Part shown: piece after piece, positions 10,796 through 19,996 of the stretch
How the letters are laid out: every line of letters starts with the position of its first letter
How positions within the stretch are numbered: position 1 is the stretch's first letter
Assembly (NCBI RefSeq): GCF_000149955.1
Contig: NC_030988.1
Location: 3,853,351 to 3,917,350, forward strand
Reading direction: 5' to 3'
DNA: 64,000 bases
Source of the DNA: Fusarium oxysporum f. sp. lycopersici 4287
Lineage: Eukaryota > Ascomycota > Sordariomycetes > Hypocreales > Nectriaceae
Notes under the pieces: generated by a model
The model's input: only the letters and a program-made list of their open reading frames with translations
The model's database searches: none
Told to the model about the DNA's origin: nothing
Translations under genes and position numbers: made by a program

Positions 10796-10834
10796 ATCAA
10801 CTTCAGGATTACGCAGCAATAGCGATCCAACCGA

Positions 10835-10957
10835 AGCATAGGTTTTCTTTTTCTTTTTTCTTTTTTTTTCTTTTTCTTATCAGTAGTGGGTGCGCAATTT
10901 TATTTGGGCACCTCGGTGCCTAGGTATTGGCCGCCACACCCAACCAATGCTCATGTA
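10835..10957. other. Polypyrimidine tract and small hairpin
   Basis: A C/T-rich run at about 10841-10880 is followed by a perfect GGCACC-TC-GGTGCC hairpin at 10907-10920, then by the TA target of the Tc1 element. A hairpin near an element end recalls Helitron 3' ends, but no convincing Helitron terminus follows. Confidence 0.35.
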
Positions 10958-12366
10958 AAATTATGCTCCAAAAGTCTGTAAACACCCCACCCTGTAGCAA
11001 CTCAACCGGTTCAACCATGATAACTTCACTTATATACATTTAATTCAATTAAATTCCAATCATAATAAAAGTCATATCATTTTGAAGCCCTGATTTTTCT
11101 CTTCAGTATTTTGTATACCATCCCCTTGCGCGAATACATGCGTCAAGTCGGCGGGGGAGTGAGTCAATCAGGCGGTTAATTTGCTCTGGTGTTATTGCTG
11201 CCCACGCCAACTTGATGTATTTTATCAACTTTGCCCTATCGACTTCGTTATTTTTCAAGAGATCTAAATGAGGAAACATCTTACGGATGTTTAGCTTCAA
11301 TTGCTTCCAAATGTGCTCAATTGGGTTCAAATCAGGACTGTGAGCAGGCCAGTCAATCCAGGATATGCCGTGTTCCAACAGCCAGTTCGTTGTAGACTCT
11401 GACGTGTGTATACGAGCATTATCTTGTTGAAAATGGCGAAAACCAGTCCAAATAGGAAGTAAACCTTCCTCTAAAGCCTGCTGATAACTCAGGGAAGTAT
11501 ATCCTCTTCTTCGTGCAGTCTGATCGCGGATCATGATCACGATATCAGATTTGCTGCCTCTCCAGATTGCTCCCCAGACCATGATAGATAATCGTGACTT
11601 TCCGTGAACTGTCACATTAACTAATTCCTTTATGAACTTCTCATGAGGCTTCTGGAATACCTAACCTCGTTTATAATTGGGTTGCGATTGAACTGACGAT
11701 TCGTTGCTGAAAATAGTCTGAATGTATTATCAGTCGGGTGAACGATTCCCGGGCGGCGTCCATCAGCGAACTTTAAAACGACATACCTCCAGCAATTCAT
11801 CGATATCTTCCCTCCAAGCTTGACAACAAAGAAACCGCTGATGAGCGGTTTCTTTAGATAGCGGTATCCGTTGCATAGCCCTCCATTTGCGACCGTAATG
11901 GTACCTGATAACTCGGCGTATTGTTGTTCGTGAGATTTCGCCACCTAGATCATTAACTAGCGATTCATATGTGATCCTACGGTCGCGTTTAAGAGATATT
12001 AATACGTACCGAATCTGCTGAACTGTAAGTTTCCTAGGACGCCCAGAACGACTCTTTTTGTCTAAGGTTTGGTGAGTTTTCCAGCGTTGAAAGATCTTGA
12101 AGACTGCGGCTGCAGAACATCCAGCCTCCTCAGCGACATCCCGGTATGACCTCCCGCTTTCTACAGCTTGAACGATAAGAGCTCTGGCAACCTCGCTCAG
12201 CTCGTGATTACTTTGGCGCCCGGCGCATATAACGGACAAAATCCCGTTCTTTTGCGACATCTTTTGTCGAAGTTGTAGACGATTGAAGAAGTTGGACCAG
12301 TTCACTTTTATGGTGGTGGATCAGCTGTTGGCGGGGCAGCGTTTACAGACTTTTGGAGCATAATTT
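10958..12366 (-). mobile_element. Tc1/mariner element, 1409 bp, TA target duplication
   Basis: The ends are perfect 26-bp terminal inverted repeats beginning AAATTATGCTCC and running through AAAAGTCTGTAAAC. TA lies outside both ends (10956-10957 and 12367-12368). The single transposase gene inside is on the minus strand. Length, TIR size and TA target fit Tc1/mariner elements of filamentous fungi. Confidence 0.93.
11103..12260 (-). pseudogene. Tc1-like transposase with one intron, inactivated
   Basis: The model has two exons: 12260-11787 and 11717-11103, separated by a 69-bp intron (GTATGT to TTCAG, phase 0), giving 362 codons. The N-terminus holds helix-turn-helix segments (RSYRDVAEEAGCSAAAVFKI) followed by a GRPRK linker. 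The second exon begins TIFSNES. Tc1-type proteins have FSDES there, so the first catalytic Asp is changed to Asn. Shortly after, the expected Trp of the WVF motif is a TAG stop. The second and third catalytic positions survive in QQDNARIH and in DWPAHSPDLNPIEHIW. Both lesions are G-to-A on this strand, the signature expected of RIP. The element is dead but its TIRs remain good substrates. Confidence 0.88.
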
Positions 12367-12413
12367 TACCTTGTGGCTGATTGTGGCGCACTTACCCTGT
12401 CAACGCTTTGCAG

Positions 12414-12427
12414 GTGAACGCGTTCAC
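12414..12427. repeat. Perfect 14-bp palindrome GTGAACGCGTTCAC
   Basis: A perfect palindrome with an ACGCGT core lies in a 250-bp unassigned stretch between the Tc1 element and the truncated pogo A1. Its function is unknown. Confidence 0.4.
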
Positions 12428-12616
12428 ACGTAATTTGCCATCAGCATCTGCAATAACGCAATAGTGAAACCACTTCAACAAAGCTCAACGTGCTGAATCA
12501 CCGGAATATCAATTGCGACTGGCAGCGTTTTTGTTTCATTGTCTCTGTTTTGCGCGATACGGTGTTTTTGACCTTATTTGAACTCGTCACATACGCCGAC
12601 TGGCCGGTAAGTATTG

Positions 12617-13977
12617 ACCACTTTTGCTATAAACCTCACTAATCCACTAAAAAACTAGGCTTGGATTCTTTGGTTATTGGCAGTAGCGATCCCAGGAGGA
12701 AGGCCTTCCTCAAGGGCTCGCAGTCCCGCACTTGGACTACCTTTATCGAAGCCGTCACCGCAGATGGCCGTCTTCTGAAGCCTGGGATTATCTTTAAAGG
12801 CAAAGAGCTCCAGCAGCAGTGGTTTATTGATGAGTTTAACAAGATCGCCGACTGGTATTACATCACGTCCGGCAACTGCTGGACGGACAACCATATCGCC
12901 GTCGAGTGGCTCAAGGAGGTCTATCTGCCTCAACCGCAACCAGCAGATGAGACTGATGCAAGGCTCATCATATTAGATGGTCGTGGGAGCCATGTATCTG
13001 TGGGTGTCTACCTGTTTGAGATCGGAAATACCGCTGACGGCGCTGATCCTAAATCCAGGATGAGTGGATGGCTATGTGTTTTTTGAACAACGTATATTGC
13101 TGTTACTTGCCTGCACACTGCTCTCATGGTCTGCAGCCACTGGACAATGGTGCCTTCAATGCTTCCAAGGCTGCCTATCGAAAAGAACTGCAGAAACTTA
13201 CCAGTCTGACCGATTCTGCACCGGTGGACAAGGTCAACTTCATCAAGGCCTATGCCAGAGCCAGAGCAGTAGGTATGACGAAGAAAAACATCCTCTCAGG
13301 CTGGAGAGGGACGGGAAACTGGCCGATTTCACGTCGGAAAGCGCTCATGCATCCTGAGATTCAGCCAGACAAGAAGGAAACGACGCCCGGGTCACACGGC
13401 CACAGAGACGGGCAAGTCGACTCTGATCATATGCCAACGACCAGCCGCCACATCAGAGATCTGGGGAAGAACAAGAGTCCATCAACAAGAAGGCGCTATT
13501 CTGTGATATCGAGAGGGTTTGAAGCTAAAGAGTTAAAGATCGCCTCTCTCAGCACCAGAATAGCCAGCCTGGAGGAGGAAGTTGGCCGGTTGAGCAGAGG
13601 CAAGAAGAGGAAGGCGATTCCGAATCCTAACAAAAGGCTCATGACATTGGCTGAAGCTCTAGTGGCTGGTGACACTATTTCAGAGCCAAACGAAGCAATT
13701 GAAAGGGCAGATGCTGTTGAGGATGTGATCGAGGTAGGAGGGATGGAAGAAGATGAGAGGTCAAATTCGGAGGAGGAAGAATTAACTGTGGTACGCACGC
13801 GGGCAGGGCGTGAAGTTAGAAAACCGCGAGAATACTGAAATCCACTTAATTCTAAAACGAAATACGAATATTATTTCACTCTTATTATTTTTGGTGGGTT
13901 TCCTAAATCTGGTTGAAAAATTGCATTTTGTATGGGGAAATATTTTTTTTGCTTACTGGTAGGTGGGTACTGCATGG
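12617..13977 (+). mobile_element. Pogo/Fot1-like element A1, 5'-truncated
   Basis: The right end matches the right TIR of A2 (GCATTTTGTATGGGGAAA, then the T-run, then AGGTGGGTACTGCATGG) followed by TA at 13978-13979. On the left, homology to A2 starts at the first intron (GTAAGT at 12617). The expected first exon and left TIR are absent, and about 240 bp of unrelated sequence lies upstream up to the Tc1 element. Confidence 0.8.
12659..13838 (+). pseudogene. Pogo transposase A1, exons 2 and 3 only
   Basis: Exon 2 (12659-12999) begins LDSLVIGSSDPRRKAF, and exon 3 (13059-13838) begins DEWMAMCFLNNVYCC. The intron between them is 59 bp (GTGGGT to TCCAG). Both exons are open and closely match A2. 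The second catalytic Asp (IILDGRGSH) and third (HGLQPLDNGAFN) are present. The first exon with the DNA-binding domain and first catalytic Asp is missing. The C-terminus carries the family's coiled coil and RGKKRKAIPNPNKR basic block, and ends VRKPREY. No stop codon interrupts the remaining coding sequence. Confidence 0.85.
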
Positions 13978-14256
13978 TAGCGCTCTAGCTGTGCTGGGCC
14001 TCATAGAAGACGATTCACCTTTCGGGACCAGATGCGTTTCCCAACCCCTCCCAGGGAGGCATTTGTGGTCGGCGGATCATACAGCGCCGTTTGTTACACC
14101 AGGAGACGGGAGCAGTATGGCAAATGACGTCTACACGGCGACTGCTCTTCTACTCGATGGCTTCGCCTATGGCTATGATGCCGACTAAATAAGCCCTTGG
14201 AATTCTATCCACCCTATGATCGACTCTACCGACTGGTGGAACGGCCAGCGCTCTCA

Positions 14257-14360
14257 ACAAGTCAAGTCAAGTCAAGCCAGAGCTCTAGCTTGTCTTGACT
14301 TGTTAAGTTAGCGGTCTGACTTGACTTGACATGGCTTGACTTGATATCTTGTCAAGCCTA
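14257..14360. repeat. TCAAG/CTTGA subterminal repeats, left end of hAT
   Basis: At least ten TCAAG or CTTGA pentamers occur in about 100 bp, in direct and inverted order. The right end (17498-17609) has a comparable array. Confidence 0.8.
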
Positions 14361-14455
14361 TTCAAGCCGTGTTAGTAAGCAGGCTGGCCATCGTGAGCTC
14401 AACGGCAGACTGGAATCTACGGATGAAACAGTCATCTAGAACAAAGAGCCCGGCT

Positions 14456-17115
14456 TTAGATCAGGGGATTTCGCCGCCAAAACTTTACACAAGTGAGCAT
14501 CTCCATCGTCAGATCTTGGAGAGAGTGTCGCTGCGAGCCAACCAAGAGCTTGGCGAGGCTGAAGACCCTCTCACATTCGCACGCCGTCGAAGGTATAGAT
14601 AGGGGATCGTACGCCATCCTCGCAAGCCGTGGAAAGTCCTTCTCTCTCTGCCGCCACCACTCGAAAGGATCCTCAACCTCATCGTCTTCGTAGATAGGGT
14701 CTTCAAGATACTCTTTAATTTCGTCTCGGTTGGCCGGAGAGGGGCGTTGAGCGAGGTAGCTGTGCGCTCCGAGATGCGAAGACTTCGTCTTCTTCTGTAT
14801 TGGGGTCGGTTGGGTGGGGAGCTTATTGTAGTCCCGGTCGAAAAACTGTTTAAAGCCGTCGACTATGCGTTTGGCTTGTTCACCCGGAAGGTATTCGCGA
14901 ATCCACTTATCCTTGAAGGCCGGATGTAGAATCATAGCCGTCCAGTAAGCAGACGAGTCCTCTAGTAAAGTAACGTATTTCTCGAGCTTGTAAATGGCGC
15001 ATGTGATACAACCACGTATGGCCCTGAGATTCACGTCGGCGATCTCGGCTTTGGAGGGTGGATTTGGCCATTTCTCACACCGCTGGCGTTGTGAGCCCTC
15101 CTCTTCATCTTCCTGCTCGAGTATTTCTTCGATGCCGGAGTCCTCTAACGCTACGGGTGGGTTGATCGATCCGACTGGCCGCCCTGGACGGTCAATCATG
15201 GAATCCCGGTATTTGTGAGGTAAGCCCACGCTGCGCTGGGGTCGCTGAGATTGAGCAGCAGGTGGTGAAACAGGCGGTGAAGAGGGCGACGAGGAACCGT
15301 GTGCGGCAGCAAAGCGGAGTGGTGCGTCGCCAACTCGGATCTCTCTCTCCGGCCCCTCGATCTCCGGCCCAGGGAGAACTCGGTCAGAGTCGCTATATTC
15401 GGCAAGCTGCTTGCGGAGGTGGTCAACGAGGTAAAATAACGAGGCACTCGACCTGTCAAATTATTAGTTAACCGGAGTAAAAGCCGAGAGAAAAACCTGC
15501 CTTCGAAATACTTATTTAGCTTTTTAAACGGTAGTAGTACTGCAAGAGTAATTGCTAAGACGTGCCAGTCGTCTTGCGAGAGAAGATATTCGTCCGGAAT
15601 CCGCTTCGTTTTATCTGCATGGCGAGATATAACTGTTGTGTAGATCTCGATCGGGTCTTTTAACCGGAAAGCTCTTTCTATGGCAGTTAAAAAGGAATTC
15701 TATCGAGTATCGTTGTCTTGGAGGAGCATTAGTTGGCTAACCTCCCACAGAACTTCGCCGAATTCGTCGACTTCCTCATCGCTAAGCTTGTCTTGCGCGT
15801 ATTGGAGGAAACCCTCTCGGCGTTGCGAAGACCTTCGGACACAGCCTTGAAGATTGTGAATCCTGACGAATGCGCCTGTTGGCCGCCATTCTTCGAGGAA
15901 GTTGAGGACCTTTTGAAGGGCTGCTTGTTCCGCTGGCTGCGATTCGAAGCTCTTAAGCACGTCTTTGAGCTTCCCCTCGAGGTAACTCGTAGCGCTGAGG
16001 TTGTAGAGATGATTGATACATCGATTTCTACGCTCCTGCGGCTGAACGTCAGGTAAAAGAGCGGCGATAATTTAGTTGACTGCGCTGTCGTTTGCGTCGG
16101 CGTTATCGCATGTGAAGTAACCTACCTCTTCTGCAGAGATCTCGTACTCCGAGAGTACTTCACGCAACGTTGGACCGATATTTTCACCAGAGTGCTGGCC
16201 GCAGAGCCGCCTCAACGCCAAAAGCGACGTCTGCAGTCTTTTTAACGCGTCTGTGAAGTGAACAGCCACGCCGAGAAGCGCGTATTTTTGAAGGGAAGTC
16301 CAAAGATCGAAGGTGAGATGCTTCTCGTACATAGAGGTGGTAAGTTGACTTTTCAATAGCTCTTTTTGCGACCAGCACTCTGCTTCTAACCACGATCGAA
16401 TTGTAACGCCGCTGCGAGGCAAAAGCTCGTCAACGAGTTCTTCATTCGACAAGCCGAGAAGCTTTCGAAAATCAGGGTGTTCGACGGCCGAGAAGGGTAC
16501 ATCGGCATCTACAATCCAACGGAGCAGTAGCTCCTTGAACAGCTCTGCCTTCGGCTTCGGAATAGCTAACCGTTCTGCGGCTTGCCTTTGCAAGTCGAGT
16601 ACCGTTCGCTGGCGTCGACGCTGGCGAGGTGTCTCAGACTCTATAGTCTCGCTGTCTACCTCGCCAACAAGAAGATCGTGATCTTTCCTTAAGTGCAGAA
16701 GCGCTCCGCTTGTACCGCTGTTGACGAGGGCGCATAGCGATATTTCCTTCTTTTTATCACACTGGTTGCAAGGCCAGAAGTCCCCCTTCTCCCTATTTCC
16801 AACGACTTTGGTGAGCCGCCGGCCATACGGGTCGATAGGCGACTTCCTCGCCCTCTTCTTCCTGTGTAGCCACTCGGTCGGTACGTAATCTTCGCGTTGG
16901 ATCTTGATCTTGCTCATCAAGCTAACTTCGGTAGGGATCTCGTTGGTGTCGATGTCTCGAAGCTGGTCGGCAACGGACCGTCCCCCGCGAAAAGTAGCAA
17001 ACGCGGTTCTTCCGGCTGCGGCGGATCTCGTGTTCAGGGTCGACGGTTGGCTGGCCGTCTCGGTAACTGCTTCCGAGAGGGCGGCCACCGAAGAGGTATC
17101 GTCAATATCGGACAT
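14456..17115 (-). pseudogene. hAT transposase with BED finger and C-terminal dimerisation domain, two in-frame stops
   Basis: The model has exon 1 at 17115-15497 and exon 2 at 15452-14456. A 44-bp intron (GTTTTT to GACAG) with matching phase separates them, giving 872 codons including the final stop. A BED-type finger lies at about residues 115-147 (WPCNQCDKKKE to HLRKDHD). The transposase core contains LTFDLWTSLQKYALLGV and FTCDNADAND. The C-terminus has the hAT dimerisation region (DPFEWWRQREKDFPRLARMA to STACECERVFSLAKLL). Two stops interrupt the frame. One is TAA at 16074-16072. The other is TAG at 15702-15700, exactly where the conserved Trp of the TRWNS motif is expected. There is no frameshift. 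Both stops are consistent with C-to-T or G-to-A changes. Confidence 0.88.
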
Positions 17116-17246
17116 CTTGACGGTGATGAGCGTGGTGCTTGGGGCTAACTTTTAGCCGTGCTGTCGCACGACACGATTGTTTGGATGACTGAACAACGAT
17201 CGGGAAGATCCTCTGCGAATCGGGCAACGAAAGACCTTGATTTTCT

Positions 17247-17356
17247 ATCTAAAGGAGCGACGAAGGTCGATCTCTTATACCTATATCCAATCTGCCGATA
17301 TCATAGGCAGCAGGCTGCTGCCTGATGCTAGTTGTGGTCGTTCACTCTCATCGTTA
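17247..17356 (+). repeat. 110-bp repeat R2, copy 2
   Basis: This block is highly similar to 610-725. It lies between the hAT transposase start and the right TIR. It may be a separate insertion in the hAT element, or a piece that hAT shares with the first site. Confidence 0.5.
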
Positions 17357-17658
17357 ACTTTTTCACGATGAGAGCGATTCTTGTCTCTTTGTGAGCGAGC
17401 GACTTGATATTGACACGTGCCAGCAGGATTTTTTCGATCCGAGCCGCCATACCTCCGTAGCTGTGACCGCTATAGGGTTCGTGCTTGCCAAGCCGGTATC
17501 AAGACAATTCAAGTCAGCTAAAATAGCCGTCTCGCTTGATAAGATCGTCAACTTGACTTGGCTTGACTTGTCTTGGCTTGTCTGGTCTTGGTTAAGTTTG
17601 TCTTGTTAAGAGCGCTAACTCAGATGACACACCGACAATGAGCCGTTAGGTAAGGGAT

Positions 17659-18099
17659 ATGACCAAACACCGAAGTCGGCCGACCAGACGGAAGTACGGT
17701 AAGATCGAAAAGGGGTTAGAAGCTTTAGAGATGAAGGTGGCCGTTCAGAAAGCGCGGGTTACTGGCCTCGAAGAGCAGATGGCCCAGGTGCGGCGAGGGA
17801 AGAAAAGAAAGGCGATACCGAACCCGAACCGACGATTCATGGCTCTAGCAGAGGCTATAGCGGTTGGAGAAGCTCCTCATGACCCAAAAGAGGCAGAAAT
17901 AGAGGTAGATGTGGATGAGGAGGTCGAGTCGGTGATTGAGGTGGGTGTCAGGTCAGAGGACGAACGTGAGTACTTGACGGTCGTAACAAAGCACTGCCAG
18001 CGCACACGGAGCGGTAGGGAGATCGGGAGATCAAGGACCACGCAGAGAATAAAAATTGATCAATTTTATAGAATTTCTCTCCAAAGCTTCACTTTTTAA
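17659..18099 (+). pseudogene. Pogo transposase C-terminal fragment (A3)
   Basis: About 130 residues match the C-terminal tail of the A/B pogo transposases: a coiled coil (LEALEMKVAVQKARVTGLEE), the basic block RRGKKRKAIPNPNRRFMALA, and an acidic tail ending in an R-rich stretch. The catalytic part is missing. The left boundary abuts the right end of the hAT element. No pogo right TIR follows, so the fragment is truncated on both sides. Confidence 0.75.
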
Positions 18100-19112
18100 T
18101 TGACAATCTGGTGTTTTGCGCACGCATCAAAATTTGGATTTCATGTGGGCGGAGCGAAATTTTGGTTATCTTTTAGGTGGTCCTGGATGTTAGATACCAG
18201 TTTGTGTCATTCGGATATGGCTAGTTTCCTCTATGAAGAATTCCAGGTGACTGTGTCGCATCATTGCATTAGTAGAAAGCTCCGCAAAGCTGGGTGGTCA
18301 AGGAAGACCATGCAAAACGTCGCAAAAGAGCGCAACGTAAACCTGCGAGAACATATCTACGAGTTATCTGATTTCCGTTCCTATCAGCTTGTGTTTATTG
18401 AGGAGTCTGGCATGGATGGAAGCATTGGAATATTGAAGAAAGGTTACGCGCGCAGAGGTCAAAGACCTCGTCAAGTGAAGAAATTCCACCGCGGTCGAAG
18501 GGTTCAAGTCCTTTCTGCTTTAGGTCAGGATGGTGTAATTCATTTCCGAGTATACGGAGGATCGATCGATGCCGAAATATCCAGGCACTTCATTAAGGAG
18601 CTCTTGCCGTACTGCGGCAGATGGTCAGAGCCAAGATCTGTTCTAGTGATGGACAACGCATCATTTCACCTCTCGGAGGAGATCCAGTGGATGTGCGAGG
18701 AGGCTGGAGTGGTGTACAAGCTACAATCGCTTTCCTCCCTGATCTGAACCCAATTGAAGAGAACTTTAGAGAGNNNNNNNNNNNNNNNNNNNNNNNNNNN
18801 NNNNNNNNNNNNNNNNNNNNNNNNNNNNNNNNNNNNNNNNNNNNNNNNNNNNNNNNNNNNNNNNNNNNNNNNNCTTTCGTAGAACATTGCGTTAGTGTAG
18901 TGGGCGAGCGAAAAGAGAATGCTCAAGGGTACTTCCGCCGCGCTGGGATCTCTATTAATGAGCTCCAGGGGAAAGTGCATTGGAATGAATACATAACAAA
19001 GTCTAGAAACCAATATATCGGTCAAGGAAAACTTCGGTCTCGAACAAATCGTCTTGCGACGCCTTCTAATACCCCTTGCTCTATAAAAAGGTGTGCATCA
19101 TTGTCTTCATAA
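18100..19112 (+). pseudogene. DDE_3 (IS630/Tc1-related) transposase, frameshifted, with assembly gap
   Basis: The reading frame contains an HTH-like part (ASFLYEEFQVTVSHHCISRK) followed by a DDE_3 catalytic core. The first catalytic site reads VFIEESGMDGS, where this family normally has Asp, so it appears substituted by Glu. The second Asp is in LVMDNASFH. After VVYK the frame shifts by one base and LPDLNPIEENF follows, with the third acidic residue. A 100-base gap (18774-18873) follows. The last piece (EHCVSVVGERKENAQGYFRR) resembles the family's C-terminus. No TIRs were identified. The copy is almost certainly dead. Confidence 0.75.
18774..18873. other. Assembly gap, 100 N
   Basis: Undetermined bases lie within the DDE_3 transposase. 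Translations across it are meaningless. Confidence 1.
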
Positions 19113-19996
19113 ATGAGCTCTAGGTCCAGCCCCTCTTTCCAACGTGAGGTCCCGAACCAGCTCATAATGCCTCTTTCGCTCAACTCCTTTAACTTTTAAG
19201 CATTCCCACTCACAATATGCACTGACCCTCTAATGCGGCTTGCTAGTGCGGGGTGTCTTTGTTGCTCTCCACATATTTGAATGAAACATTAATCCTCAGC
19301 CACTTCCCAATGCGGAGAAGGTGGCACCAGGCTTGCAGCTACCTCTCTACGATGGACCACTTCATCTGTAGCTCCTTAAAACTTTTTGTTACCGGGCTCC
19401 GATCGGCCCTTCACGGGCATTACAATGATAGTTGAATCAACCTTGCAGGTCTTGATTTTTCTCTTTGCGATCTCCTCAATGTTCGATAAGAGTTCTTCGT
19501 TTCAGAAATCACTGGGTGCCACATTGAGTCCCTCTTCAGTTATGACCACGGCAACGCGTCTTAAATCACCGCCAAGAGCACAGTCCTTGGGCACGCATCC
19601 ACACTCCTCGTCGAAGCATTACATCAAGATGACAGAGCGCCTTGCGCATCTACAATGGTTGTACCAACTAAGGCCCCCAACAGGGGCCACCAGGCGCAAC
19701 CCCGCAGAGGCCGCCTGTTTGGAGGCTTGCAAGGAGGCAGTGCGTTACATGGATTAGCGAGACACATTGAATGAGCCATCGCTACAAAAGGGAACATGAC
19801 TTGCGCCACGTCTGTGCGGGTGCCAACTGCCGCAGACAGAAGCGTCACCTGCTGTGAAGCCCAACACGTCGTGCGCACAACGGAACAATTAGGCAGCAAT
19901 AAAGCAGTGACAATGTTCGCGACAATATCCTCATGAACGACCCTAGCTAGCCAGTGACGAAATCGAAAACTAACAAGCCTTAAACCTGTGCTTATC
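19113..19996. other. Unassigned stretch upstream of the TPR-CHAT gene
   Basis: Several short open frames exist but none shows a recognisable domain. The promoter of the TPR-CHAT gene should be in the right part. Confidence 0.4.

Larger units (their letters stand above)
14246..17617 (-). mobile_element. hAT (Restless-like) element, about 3.37 kb
   Basis: The ends are short imperfect inverted repeats: CAGCGCTCTCAACAAG on the left, and TAGCGCTCTTAACAAG on the right when read inward. Both subterminal zones (14257-14360 and 17498-17609) are packed with TCAAG/CTTGA units in both orientations. Such subterminal repeats are typical transposase-binding arrays of hAT elements. An 8-bp target duplication could not be found: the left flank GGAACGGC differs from the right flank ACTCAGAT. 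The flanks may have diverged or recombined. A copy of repeat R2 lies inside the transposase's upstream region. Confidence 0.85.

Noticed and set aside
10907..10920. Helitron 3' terminus (GGCACC-TC-GGTGCC hairpin)
   Set aside because: No CTRR terminus at the right distance, no 5' TC end and no Rep/helicase gene found.
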